In this document: one piece after another, positions 20,901-33,035 of the stretch
Position numbering within the stretch: the stretch's first letter is position 1
How the letters are laid out: each line of letters begins with the position of its first letter
Assembly: GCA_001179505.1 (NCBI GenBank)
Contig: CDMY01000489.1
Span: forward strand, 29,103-67,411
DNA from: Vitrella brassicaformis
Taxonomy: Eukaryota; Sar; Vitrellaceae
Length of the DNA: 38,309 nt
Direction of reading: 5' to 3'
Translations under genes and position numbers: made by a program
Notes under the pieces: model-generated
What the model saw: only the letters and a program-made list of their open reading frames with translations
Told to the model about the DNA's origin: nothing
Databases searched by the model: none

Positions 20901-23900
20901 ACACACCACCAAGACCACGAAGACTGACACATGTGTGTGTGTCCTGGCCTGCTTTGCTCGCTGCAGTACGACCGTGTGTTGTCTGACGATGCCGGCGGGT
21001 CGATGCGGCAGCTCAAGCTGCCGACCTCCGCCTCGCCCAACATATCTGGGTGCGGCATCGACTGGCTGCTGCAGCTCACCGCCCGCTACCTTTGCTGCGG
21101 ACTCTACTCACGCAAGTCACGGTCCAAAGTCAAACCCAAATCATACTTCAGGTCAGCCCTATCTGGGAGAGAGGCATCCGTCCATTCCATTCAACGAGTG
21201 TGTGTTGTGTGTACGTCAGGTCTCATTCTCGGCCGAACTACGCCCTCCCCCTGCGCAATACCTCCCGCAGCAGCAGCCGGCAGCCCACCAAGAGCCGGCA
21301 GCCGACAGACTCGTCCAACACCACCGAGGGCCTCAAGAGGAAACCCAGCCAGTCGTTCGTCCCCCACTCCCGAGACGACGACAGCCTCACCAACGTGCTC
21401 ATCCGATACATACCCGTCTCGCCGCGGGCGGACCCCCCGGCCCAGGGCAGCTCCACCGCCCCACGCAGAGGCCTGCAGCTGCTCGGCGCACGGACCCCTA
21501 GGCAGCAGGAGACGTCATCCTCCCCGTCCACCGCCCCAGGATCGCCGCACACCGTCCCCAGCGACCGATCGCAGGAGAGCGGGGCCAAGAAGACACTCAC
21601 GCCGGGGGCGGTCGACACCGAGAAGGGCTTGGCCAAGGAGAAGAGGGGAAGTGGGTCGACGACGGGTGCGGGTGGTGGTGGGGGGAAGGACGACGTGTCT
21701 GGTGGCAAGAGGGGCGGCAAGAAGGACGGCGAGGGCCGCGGGTGGGTGTCCTGGTGGATACGCGAGATATCGGCCGTGTACGACAACGCCATTCCACCTG
21801 AGACGGTCGAGAACCAAATCAGGAGGTGCGCATGCGTCCCCACCGCACACACATCATGATGGATGCTGTGGGTGGGTTGTCCACTCTCAACCATTTCTCT
21901 CTCTCTGCCTGCCTGCCATCCATCCATCCATCAGGTTTGGCTTTCTGTGGAATGAGGTGGTTGAGTCCTGGCGAGAGGAGGACCTCATCGACAACGCCGA
22001 GCGGTGCAAGCTGCAGTTCAACGAGCTGCCCGCGATCCACTTCAAAGACCTCAAGGCAAGAACACAACACAGAGAGGGAGGGAGGGAGAGAGGGAGGCCA
22101 CACAAAACAAGTCAACACCCGCACACACCCTCCCCTCCGTGTTTGTCCTGTCCGCCTGCGTATAGGATTTGAATATGGCGTGTTGCGACGGCGAGGGCAA
22201 CTCCAACGGCAGCGTGAGTGTGTCCTGGGACGGCTCGGACATCCGCCACCCGGTGTGGGTGTACTGCGACGTCCTCAAGAGCTTCACCAGAGAATGCGAA
22301 GCGCACCAGACGCACATCAACGAGATATGGGAAGGCCTGCGGGTCAGCCACCAACCACCCCCACCCTCCACCCCTCCCACACACACACGCGGCTCGTATC
22401 GTACTGGGTGTGGCCACATCAGGACCACTATCGCTCGAGCAACGACTCGCATCAGTACCTGCAGGAGGTGCTGAAGCTGCCGCCCTCAGTGGCCACTCGG
22501 GGGCGTTGGTCAGCGGTGGGTGTCAAGCAGCGTGCCAAGGCGTCGCTCCACCAGACTGGCAAGGACTTCATCACCAAACTTTTTGGCAACTCGAGGGCCA
22601 CCGTGGCCGACCCCCGAGCCGACAGCCACCAATTTTTGCTCCGCACGGCGCTCCTCGAGATCTACGAGGCACTGTGTCTCTACCTCACACGATTCTTCCC
22701 CGGCGGCAGCAACCTCGCGCTTCGTCTCAGCTCGCTTGTGCAGCGGGTCAGTCAGGCCGCACACACATGCACTGCACAGCCATCTGGACCGCCTCGCCGA
22801 CCCATCGATGTGCCCTTCTCCGTGTGTGTGTTGATCGATCAGGTGACCCGTCGTCCTTTTTGTCTGTCCCTGCTCAACCTGGCGGCCATCAAGGACCTCC
22901 AGACCACTTTGGCGGCCGTCTTCGCGGCGGCTCAGGGCGACAATGCGGCCAAGCTTGAGGAGAACGGCGTCAAGCTGCTCAAGGCCCTGCAGAAGGTGGC
23001 CCTGCCGGCCCTCCTGCAGACACGCGGCTCGTCCGTGCTGTCCTCCAAGGGCATGGCGCAGCACTTCCCAGAGCTGGTGGAGTTCCTCGAGGCTGTGGGC
23101 GAGACACTTGCCGTCAGGCAGTCCTTCAAATCGTAAGCCAGCCACCTTTCTGTGCTGTGACACCCACCGTAGTTACCAAGACGCTGCCTGCCCTGCATTG
23201 GCTTGCGGCGTGTCATGGTCTCCCTCAGGGTGGTCAATGCCTCCGATCCTGACGCTACGGGTCACTCGGACGTGGGCGGCGTGAGCGAGGCCGAGACAGA
23301 GCTGGCCGTGGCCAACCTGATGGAGCGACTGCAGGTAGTCGAGCCGCCCTCACCCGAGGGCCCCCTAACGCCCCGCATGTCATCGGTGGCCCGGCGGCCT
23401 AGCAACAGCATCACCAGCAGCAGACATGGAGGAGACGACGACACGCCCACATCCAGCTACTCTCAGCTCACAGCCAGGTCCGTTGTGCGCGACCCACGGG
23501 GCCCCCCCACGCCGCAGCCACAGAGGAGGGGCGTGCGGCCTCCGTTGCCGGTGTCCAAGCTGAGCGGATTCGCCGAAGACGCTGAGCTTGCGTGGATTGA
23601 CACGGCTGCCGAGGCGGGATATTGCGACAAGCTGTGGCGGCTGGAGGAGCTGCAGGAGGGTGTGCGTCTGAACCATCCGCTGAGTCTGTCTGAGGCGCTG
23701 AAGCCGTTCTTCCGCCGGGCCAGCCGCATCCTCACTGCCCAGGGGCACGTTCTCAAGACGGGCCTCGCTCAGGCTAGGTAGGTGTGAAGATAGATTGGCC
23801 AGTGACTGACTGACTGACTGACACGGAGACACCATCAAAGCCCTCTTCTCTCTGTGTGGTCATCACATCCGTGTTGTGTGTATGTGTGTGTTTTGTGTGT

Positions 23901-24836
23901 GTGTAGGTTGAAGTATTTCTCGAGCTCGCTGTTCATGGAGATGCCCGAGGCGCCCAGCGTGCAGCGGATGGTGTCCATGTGCACCTTCACACCCACATAC
24001 ACGGAAGACGCCATGCTCGACTCAACCGTGATCAACACACACACACACACACACCCTCTCCCCCCGACCCGCCAAGCGCACTACTAGATGCCTTTCTCTG
24101 TGTCTGTCCGTGAGCAGATCCTGAACGAGAAGACCATGGAGGGCGTGCGCCAGTTCGACTTCATCCGCACCATGTACAGCCACGAGTGGGCCAACTTCCT
24201 GGAGCGAATGGACCCACAGGGCGTGCGCTACGAGTGGTACCAACACAGCCAGACACACAAGGGGGTACTCAGCAAAAACATCAACGACATGGCGGCTAAG
24301 TAAGTGTAGTGGGGGAGCTGAGCTGAGCTGTCGACGACACGACCATCGTGGGGCCTGCAAAACAAAATGGGTGTTGGGGTGGTGTGTGTGTGTGTGTGTG
24401 TGCGTGTGTGTTTAGGTTCGAGAAGGACATAGAGGAGTGGGCGTCTGACCGGTCTCAGACGCTGTGGCGCACCCTGAGGTCCGTCATGTACTACGAGCAG
24501 GCCTGCAGGATGCTGGTCAGTCAGTCAGTCAGTCAGCACAGTAAAACCCACCCCCCCAGCCAACACAGCACAGCACAGCGCACATCCCCTCCCTCTGTGT
24601 GTGTGCTTGGATTGGATTGGATTGTGGTTTAAACAAACGTTCAGGCGTGGATGGAGTTGCAGGAGCAGCGAGGCGAGGCGGTGCACCTGTGCCACGACCG
24701 CAACATGCTCTCCTTCGAGCAGAACGAGCGGCTCAACTGGCAGAAGGTCCCCATTCAGCCCGACAGCCCCAAGAAACTCCAAGGTGACTGACGCCACTCC
24801 AACTGCCTCAGGGGGCCTATCCATTTATCAGCTCGG

Positions 24837-24872
<36 letters not shown>

Positions 24873-27336
24873 TGTCGTGTGTGTATCTAAAGTGTTCCTG
24901 CGTCACTGGGAGCGGTGTCGGTCTCGCAAGAGAGTCCTCGACTTCAGACCCTACGACAACGACCCCGTCGCAAAGGTGAGCACAGTGCTGTCTGCCCCTG
25001 ACCCTCGTCCGTTGATTCATCTTCCTGTGCATCTCTCTCTCTCGACAGGCCCTGGCGACTCTCCGCTACCACTACGTGCTCACCGCCCAGACACTCGGCG
25101 ATGACATGAAAGCGCCGCCGAGCAACCGTGTGGCCAGCCTGCGTGTCCGCTGCATCACCGAGATGTGCAAGCGCTTCCCCAACCTGCGTGTGGCGGCCAT
25201 CGAGAGCTGCGACGTCACTTTGCCCGGCTCCGGGCCCCCATCCTCATCGACGGAGTTGGTCAAGTGGTCGCCGAGCAAGGAGACCTCGCCGCCCCCGCCC
25301 GGCAAGACCAAGACGGTTCGGTGCTCCGTCTTGTACAAGTGGGACGTCAGCCAGCAGCGGCTGGTGCGGGTGTATAGGATCGTGCTGGGGCTGCTCGAGG
25401 GCACATCGGGGGCCAAGTGAGTAGCGAGACAGACGACACTCATTGAATCGACCACATGGATGGATTGACACATGGGATGGGTGGTTGTGTGTGGTGTGTG
25501 CAGGAATCCCATTGTGGGAGAGGGCAAGAGCGAGAATCAGAACCATGCTGTCATCTTCACACGGGGCGAGACCGTCCAGGCCATCGACATGAACCAGGAG
25601 ATGTACCTCGAGGAGGCACTCAAGCTGCGCAACCTCCTGCAGGAGTTCGCAAAGGACTCCAACATGGCCATCGTCGGCTTCCGCGAGCACGCCTTCCTCC
25701 CGGCCGCTGTGGCGCCCTCGTACCTGTCCAACATCTCGCAGACCCTCTTCACGGCATTCGACGCGCGCGCCTTCCACATGCCGATGCGTGTGCGGTTCCA
25801 CTACGGCCACCCTGACGTGTTGGACAGGTACCTGGTGCAGACGATCGGCGGCATGAGCAGGGGCAGCGCCATTATCAACGTCACGGAAGACGTCTACTGC
25901 GGCATGAACTACGTGCAGAGGGGGTACTCGGTTTCACAGGTCGACTACATCATGGTAAGGAGAGAAGAGACACCCACCCAACAGCACCACCACACATGGA
26001 TTGGATGCCCCCTCGCCCCCTCTTTGTCTGAGTGCAGTGCTCGAAGGGCTGGCCGAACGACCTGGACCAAGTGGTTGCGTTCATGCGCAAGATCTCGTGC
26101 GGGCTGTGCGAGGCGCAGGTGGCCAGCCGCGACGCCTACAGGATGGCCTACGGGTTCGACTTCTTCCGCATGCTGTCGCTGTTCGCCGTCTTCCCGGGGT
26201 GGAACATCCTCAACCCACTGGCACTCTTCGCCATCTGGCTCTTCTGCTACGGAAGGCTCTTCCTGCACGCCTTCATCGGTGAGGGGGGGGACAGACAGAC
26301 AGACAGACAGGGAGGGAGCTGAAGAGGGCGAGAGGGGGCCATGTGGTGTGTGTGTGTTTGTATGTGTATTGTGTTGTGTGTGACTCAGCTGCTATCCCTG
26401 ACGAGATCCGGCCTCTGGTGGTTGGGATGGACAGTGCTTTGGTGACCATCATGGACAGGATATGGCTCATCCTACTTGGGCTCTTCTACATGAGGTAGGT
26501 GAGATGGGCCAGGCCAGGCCAGGCCACCGGTGCACTGCAGTGAGTGCGGAGGGAGTGTGTTGCCCATCTGTCCACCATGCCTGTGTGTGGTTGGTGTGGT
26601 GTGGTGTGTCAACAACGGCTGCAGGTTCTTTGCTGTGGTTGCTTTGGAGGAGGGTCTCGGCGAGGGCTTCAAGCACATGTGGCAGCACGTCCGATCGCTC
26701 TCACTGCTCCACTACACCTTCTCCGGTATGCATGCCTCCTCGCTCGCCCGCACGCACGTATCACCACACTCACACACACACGAGACAGACGACTTCGATC
26801 GATGTCAGTTGGGACATGGACGAGTGGTTTTGACGAGACGATCCTGTTTGGTCGCGCCAAGTACCAGAATGCTGGTCGCGGGTTCAGCATCAACCACAAG
26901 GACCTCATCCACCTGTGGAAGTCATACTTCTACTCCCACTTCCAAGTCGCTATCGAGCTGCTCCTGCTGCTCTTCTACCTACACGTAAGCTGCGCTGCCC
27001 AAGCTGCCCTCCAGCCATCCACCCGTCCGGCCTGCATTGCAAGCAATGGCGTCTATCACATCACGTCTCGTGTGTGTCCGCGTGTGTTGTGTTGTGTTGT
27101 GTGTGCAGTTTCTGCAGGACATGCATCCTGTGATCGGGATGCACGTGTGGTGGCTGTGGTTTGTGGTGGTGTCGTTCCTGTACGTGCCGCACCTCTACAA
27201 CCCCATGGGCCTCTCCTGGGGCCACCTCATCTCAGACTTCAGCGCTTGGCAAAACTGGATCAGATCAAAGGTAGGTAGAGAGGTAGCTGGGTAGGTACCT
27301 ACCTAACCGAACGCGCCAAAGCGGCATCCATCCATC

Positions 27337-27369
<33 letters not shown>

Positions 27370-28515
27370 TGTGTGTGTCAGAACAAGCATGACCCCAACG
27401 AGAGCTGGTACGCCTGGTGGCGCGCACAGATGGAGTTCCGCAACGGCGCCGCCCCATTCAACAAGGTCGTCATCTTCATACGACAGTGGAGATTCATGCT
27501 CCTGGGGCTCTGCTTCGCCGAGGCCGCACACTGGTACGGTACACACACAGCAGAGAGGCCATCCCTGCAGGGCCTGCAGAGACCACCGCTGTGCTGTGCT
27601 GTGCTGTGCTGTGCCGTGTGTGTAGGGAGTGGCACCACATTCTGGCGTCGCCGAGCATGATCCAGGGCAAGCTGACGGTGCCGACGTGGGAGGGGGCGTG
27701 GGAGATGGTGCAGCAGAGCCCCCTGCTGGCCCCAGTCATCTTCGTGATCCTGCTGATAGTCTCCATGGCACTCTCCACTCACAACCGGGACCACCACCCC
27801 AAGTTCTACAATCCCAAAGACACACGCGTACGCTGCTCACCCACCCAAGCCCGCCACACCACACACACTCACCTCTCTCTCTCTCTCTCTCTCTCTGGCA
27901 CACCTGCAGCATGGTCTGATGTCATTGATGTCGAGCACGGCCAATCGTCTGGTCTCCCTGATCGTGCGTGTGGTTTGTCTTGTCCTGGTGGGGCTGTTCC
28001 TCTACTTCCTCATTGGCGGTGAGGGCCACGGCCTGGCCTTCGGCACCGTCGTCGGCGGCATGGTGGCCTGCCTGCTCGCCTTCTTCTGTGTGGCCAACCT
28101 GCTGGCCGAGTGCTTCGGCGTCCTCGAGTGGCCGGTGGTCGTCGAGACCATCCGGCTGTGGCACTTTGTGCTGGGCATCGCGGGCACCAGCCCGCTCATC
28201 GCACTCGCCGCCCTCAAGTACCTATTCAACAGCAGCGAGCTGCAGATGTACTACCTCCTCAACTCGTACGGCGTCCGGCGGTCGCTGCTGCACATGGGGC
28301 ACGTCGGCAAGATGCTGCACAAGATCCGCAGGGAGCAGAAACACCCATACGCCTACAACAGTAAGACGCAGGGCACGACGGCCAGGAGGGGCGGGCCTGG
28401 GCAGCAGGCCGCACTGCCTGACCATGACGATCACGACGCCATTGCCGACCACCAGCAGAGGGGGGCGGCTGACGAGCAGGGGGGCACTCTGCCTGCTTTT
28501 GGGAAGCAGCTGTAG
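17914..28515 (+). CDS. 1,3-beta-glucan synthase (FKS/callose synthase family, GT48)
   Basis: I assembled 33 exons from ATG 17914 to TAG 28515; they sum to 7,401 nt, about 2,466 aa, with every junction in phase. Exon 3 (18776-18968) carries the FKS1 domain-1 signature IALWKLMWGESANLR. A first membrane cluster lies in exons 5-10. The catalytic GT48 region runs from LFMEMPEAPSVQRMVSMCTF (exon 19) through ASDRSQTLWRTLRSVMYYEQ and LRVAAI to GEGKSENQNHAVIFTRGE (exon 25, about residue 1740). GFREHAFLP, VRFHYGHPDVLDR and GRAKYQNAGRGF follow, then a second membrane cluster in exons 26-33. The protein polymerises UDP-glucose into 1,3-beta-glucan at the plasma membrane. It is longer than fungal or plant homologues (about 1,900-1,950 aa), in part because exon 13 (21220-21825) inserts about 200 low-complexity residues. 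Exon 14 ends with a GC donor. Its likely role is wall or cyst glucan. Confidence 0.93.
20329..20467 (+). repeat. Intron with self-complementary (CA)n and (TG)n tracts
   Basis: Intron 8 of the glucan synthase has a (CA)n run right after its donor (about 20331-20363) and a (TG)n run (about 20397-20445) before its acceptor. The two tracts are complementary, so the pre-mRNA could fold into a long stem that brings the splice sites together. What is seen is the sequence; the structure is inferred. Confidence 0.6.
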
Positions 28516-30994
28516 ATGGGACAGAGAGAGACACAGAGAGAGAGAGAGATGGGGAGAGGGCGCGGCGCCCTCTGTGTGCGTGTCTTCTGTCTTTCTGTGC
28601 GAGTGGCTGCCGTGGTTCACTTTCTTTTTTTTCCCACGAGAGTCTGGCCGACTGTCTCTGCTGCGCCTTTTTGCGCCATCCTTCTTTCCGCTTCTCATGC
28701 ATGTGACATATGTGATGTAATGAGTGCGTTGATTGCGTGCCTCCTTCGTACCGACGGCAGGGCAATGCGTTCGATGGATGCTGCCACGAAGTTTCGGCCA
28801 TGCCGCCCTCCGCCACGCCGCGCCACGCCAGGCCGCCCCTACCACCACCACACAGATAGACAGACAGAGCCGCGCTGCCGCATTTCGCATTTGTTGATGA
28901 TGATAGCAAGGCGTGCATCCTTCCCTCCTTGCACGTGTCGATAGCAACCTGCATGCGGCTGGCCGAGCGAGGGAGCGAGGGAGCGATTCGTCGACAGGCC
29001 GGCGGGCGTACGTGCGGGTGGCAGGGCCAACACACGAGCAGAGCAGAGCCGAGAGAGGGGCGGTGTTTTTCTTGGTGCCGTTCAGTCGGTCTGTCGGTCG
29101 GTCGGTCGGTCGGCCGGGGGCAGCGTGTCGTGTGTCCATGCACGTGTAGTGTGTGTTGTGTGTGATGTGTCTGTATCTATGTCTTCCGGCTAGCCTAGCT
29201 CTACACTTTGTGATTGACCCTGTGGCGTGGCGTGTTCGGTTCGGGCAGCAGTAGGGGAGCGAGGGAGGGAGTGAGACATGACATGACATGACCATACCAT
29301 CCATACCATGATGCCGCCCATGTCTCAATGGCGTTCATGATGCACACACACATACAGAGGGGCTGCGTGGATGGATCGATGGATGGATGGGCCTGCGTGT
29401 GTGTGTGTGCCCGTGTAATCTTTCAATCCGTGTTGGTCAGCTGCTCTCTCCATGCCATGCATGCCGTGTGCATGTGCGTGGCGTTAAGACATCGTTCTAC
29501 TACCACCTCCTTCGTTGCACTACTCACAGACAGATGAGAATAAGCTTGCCTGATGCCATCCATGCATGTGTGTGTGCGGGTGGGTGGGCACCATGAGGGT
29601 TTTGTGTGTTTGAAATATTATTTTTGTTCATTGCGTACCTATTATAGCCACCACACCCAAGGAATAGCTGCTGCTGTTATGGTCATGACCAACACACACA
29701 CACACGCACGCACGCACCCACGCAGCGACGACCAGGACACAATTCATTCATTCAGTCAGTATATATTCGTTCGTCGGCCAACCGATCGCACGCACGCACG
29801 GTCCTCTCTTTATGCACACGCACATGCAAAGGCAGACGAGGTGCAGACAGACAGACAGACAGAGAGACAGAGAGACGAAGATGGATCAATTCAATTCAAT
29901 TCGCCAGCCATTTGTTAACGAGCGCCATCCATAGGGTGTCGAGATGGGAGAGGAGACACAGAGGCAGACAGACCCACAGAGAGGCCGGGAAGGGCACAGC
30001 ACAGACCAGACAGAGAGATAAATTGTTTGTAACACGACTGACTGACTTGAGGGGGGATGGGGAGGGCAAAGTGGCGGTATTTCTCGTGGTGGGCTGGGTT
30101 TCTGTCTGTCTATCTGAACACACTAAGCATAGGATAGCATAGCCCTGTGCTCATTTCCTGGATACGTCGAAGGATCCTAGCTCGGTTTGGTGGCCTCGAA
30201 GGATTGGTCTCACTCTAGGTCTCGCTCCCCCTCTCAGAGTGCGTGTGTGTCCATGTGTGTGTGTGTGTCCACATGCGTGTGTGTGTATGTTTGTGTGTTC
30301 CACTATGCTACGCTATGCTATTCTATGCTATGCCAGCCCTGGCGATGGACATCCATGCGTATATGTACGTGTTGGTTCACCCGTTCGTACCACCCTAACT
30401 AACCTACTGGCTTGCACACACACCGGTGGCTGGCTGGCTGGCTTGCTGGCTGGCTGCTGCAATTGCATCTCAATGTCTGTCTGTGTTCGTGTGGGCGTGT
30501 GTGTGTGTGTGTGGTTTCTACGTAGACTCGCCGTCAGCCCAGCCACCCACCCTGCTGTCAGCCAGGCTTTCCACCCTCTGGCGGGCAGCGGGAGGGCGAC
30601 AGACACGAATCTTTGGCTGCTCTTTTTCCGTAGGCAGACTCACAGACAGACGCACACACACAGACTCTTTCTCTCGATGCCTCTGAGGCGTATGTATTCT
30701 GCGTGTGCGTGTGTGTGTCGGGGGGTGGTTTCTCTGTCTGGTGCTGCATGCCATGGTCTGGTCGGTCCATGATGAATCCCATCGCACGTCGCTGTCTGGG
30801 GGCTTTCATGATTTCAGCTACGCGTGACGCGCAAACACAAGACAGACGCAAGGAAGGGAGAAAGAAAGACCGCCACGGCAGTGCTGTGCGTGCGTGTCTC
30901 GCCGAGATTGACAGATGCATCACTCGATGGATTTGCCAGGTTTGTCCTGTCCGTGTGTATGGTATGTGGCCGTGCGTGAGGCGGTCCGGTCCTT
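28516..30994. other. Microsatellite-rich region without a supported gene
   Basis: About 2.5 kb separates the glucan synthase stop from the next gene. It holds (GTCG)n at 29090-29114, GGAT/CATC repeats at about 29370-29395, CGCACGCA and GACAGACA runs at 29700-29880, a CTATGCTA repeat at 30305-30335, a (GGCT)n tract at 30427-30460 and several TG runs. Long open frames on both strands, including 368 codons on the minus strand at 29328-28222, have repeat-driven composition. No RNA gene was recognised. Confidence 0.5.
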
Positions 30995-31489
30995 TTAGAA
31001 GCTTTTGAAGGCAAGTTTGGCTACACAACTAGCCAGGGTACGATGCAGTGCTCGCCACGTGGTTGTGTCGGTGACTGACTGGTCCATCCATCGGTTGATT
31101 GGTGGGTGTCGTGAGATCGTGAGATCAAAAATCCATTCGCTATAACGGGGGTTCTGGGCGTCCGGCTGCAGACGGAAGGGCGTCTTGCCGTAGAACTTCG
31201 GGACGACGCCCGTGTTGGTCGCTTCTTGGAACACACACCCATCGCCGTCTCTCGTCCACTTGAGCAGGATGCGGCTGTTGTGGCCGCCCGCTTCTTGTAC
31301 GACGTCTGCACGCCCGTCGCTGCCCTCTCCCTTGGTCGACACGAAACCATAACGCTTGCAGCCGAGGCGGAGGCGCCCCAGTGGGTTAATGTTTGGGTAG
31401 TGAAACGGCATCGTCACTGGGCCACTGCTAAATTGCCGAAAGAAGGGAACCCGGGGGAGTTGCAGGGGAAGGAAGGAAGGCAAAGGCAA
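30995..31489 (-). CDS. Small basic protein, possibly mitochondrial; unrecognised
   Basis: Single-exon frame of 164 residues. The N-terminus is short, Pro/Phe/Arg-containing and acid-free (LPRVPFFRQFSSGP), which resembles a mitochondrial presequence with a typical RxFSS cleavage context. The body has GRLRLGCKRYGFVSTKGEG, SRILLKWTRDGDGCVF and VVPKFYGKTPFRL, a beta-rich basic character that would suit a small ribosomal or respiratory-complex subunit, but I recognise no family. A second in-frame ATG follows the presequence-like segment. The last 30 residues are less convincing and could be outside the true gene. It is divergent from the OTU gene. Confidence 0.45.
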   Translation of the reverse strand: MPLPSFLPLQLPRVPFFRQFSSGPVTMPFHYPNINPLGRLRLGCKRYGFVSTKGEGSDGRADVVQEAGGHNSRILLKWTRDGDGCVFQEATNTGVVPKFYGKTPFRLQPDAQNPRYSEWIFDLTISRHPPINRWMDQSVTDTTTWRALHRTLASCVAKLAFKSF

Positions 31490-31693
31490 AGGTCACGACG
31501 CTGTACGAGGTAACAGACAGGGCAGCGGAGGCAGAGGAGAGGATAAGCCAAACGAGAGCAGGACTGGGAAGGTGTGAGGAGGCAGGACGGAGGATGAAAG
31601 CGAAAGATCTTGTTTCGATTTTGGCCCGTCTCCTCATTCTCGCCACCTTGACTGCGAGCTTTTGGCGAATCGCAACGCGCGCGGATCCTCTCC
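31490..31693. promoter_or_regulatory. Short divergent intergenic region
   Basis: About 200 bp lie between the start codons of the small minus-strand protein and the OTU gene. No TATA or other defined motif is visible. A plus-strand ATG at 31594 opens a 62-codon frame with a hydrophobic start, which would be an upstream ORF or an alternative N-terminus in another frame. Confidence 0.3.
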
Positions 31694-32944
31694 ATGCCGC
31701 CATCCTGCCTGATCCCGTCCATTATGGCTTATGTTCTCTCTGCGGCCGCACTTTCATTGTCGCACACGCGGCGAGAGGCTGACAGAAGGGTCACTGTGAT
31801 CAGCCACATGAATCATCCATTGCGGAGAGCCAACGTCTTCGTCGTGCGGGGCGGCGGCGTCAGCTCGTGGCGCAGCGCCCTCGAGGTGCTTGGTGTAGGC
31901 AGAACGTCTGGCTGCAGGTCGTTTGGTAGGGAGTGGGAAGAGATGCCATCCCGGTGGCGCCAGAGGAATGCCGACAACGACCAAACCATCTGTCGAAAGG
32001 TGAGTGCACGCGGGGTTTGTCTGCACCTGAACTCTCATCTCACCGCGTCTGCTTTTTGACATCGTTCAGGAGACTGGTGGAGGTGGCGATTGTCTGTTCT
32101 ATTCTATCGCCGAAGGCCTGGCGTCTGGCGGTCTTGTTGACACCGACGGCAGCCCCTACACGGTCCCAAGACTGAGGCGCGTCGTCGCGCGTGCGTTTGT
32201 GGGCCGCACGGAGGGCGACGAGTACGACGAGAAGCTGTTCAGAGAGCGCATGGACGCCTTCGTGGCATTGGAGGCGAGTGGCGAGCAGTGGCCTGACGAA
32301 TGGAGTCCATTGGCCATCATGGAACAGGACGCATACGTTGATACCAAAGGTAAGTAATCACGGCTCTCATGCTCACATCCACGGGAGGCGGCTGATATAT
32401 CTAGATTTGTGCTCTGTGTGGTGTGACGCCAGGCGTGATATGGGATACGTCAACAATGGCGCAGAAGGCAGATGCGGTGGAACATGAGCTGTCCCAATGC
32501 GGCAACAGCCACTGGGGAACGGCAGTCGACCTCGGTGAGACCAGGCACACACGTGCACACACAAGTCGGGCGAGCATTCTCATCAGCTGTCTTGTGTCTG
32601 CCTGTCTTGTGGTTTGCACCATCCATGCAGAGCTGCTTGAGGACGCGCTGGATGTCGGCTTCATCATTCTATCGCAGCAAACGGGGCGGGTATACAACTA
32701 CCGGCTCGACAGCGACACACCACGCGCGTATTACATGCTCCTCTTCTATCAGGACGACATCCACTTCCAGCTGGCGGCTCTCGCCGTGCCGGCAGAGGGA
32801 GAGAGCAGCGCCCGCTCTGTTGACACGTCCCCCAGCCCCAAGATGCGCCTCAAGTCTTTGTTTTCAGCTGCCGAGGTGCCGCGCTGTCTGAGGACGATAT
32901 GGCAGGAGGATAGCAGACAACCATGGCCATGCAGCAAGCTCTAG
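31694..32944 (+). CDS. OTU-domain cysteine protease (deubiquitinase-like)
   Basis: Four exons, 31694-31999, 32070-32349, 32433-32534 and 32631-32944, give 333 aa in phase. Exon 2 opens with TGGGGDCLFYSIAEGLASG, the OTU catalytic motif, with Asp about 109 and the nucleophile Cys about 110. LRRVVARAF follows in the expected helix. Exons 3-4 give NSHWGTAVDLELLEDALDVG, matching the conserved WG.xx-L.ALA segment, and YYMLLFYQDDIHFQL, with the catalytic His about 274. OTU enzymes cleave ubiquitin or related chains in the cytosol or nucleus. The first about 100 residues are basic with a hydrophobic beginning (IMAYVLSAAALSLS), which might be a targeting signal. After the domain the simple reading ends at TAG 32942, but a splice at 32875 could lead into further exons. 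Confidence 0.78.
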
Positions 32945-33035
32945 AGGGGTGTGTGTAGTACGACAGCTGGCATGTCGCTTCTCTGTGTGTGGAAAGAGTT
33001 TACATTTGGCATGTTGCTGCGCTTGCGACTTGAAG

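Noticed and set aside
23801-23822. GACT tandem repeat as a possible regulatory element
   Set aside because: It lies inside glucan synthase intron 18 and resembles the ordinary microsatellites in most introns here.
28222-29328. 368-codon minus-strand open frame over the glucan synthase 3' end
   Set aside because: Composition is Arg/Pro/His-rich and repeat-driven; it overlaps the well-supported last glucan synthase exon and has no domain.
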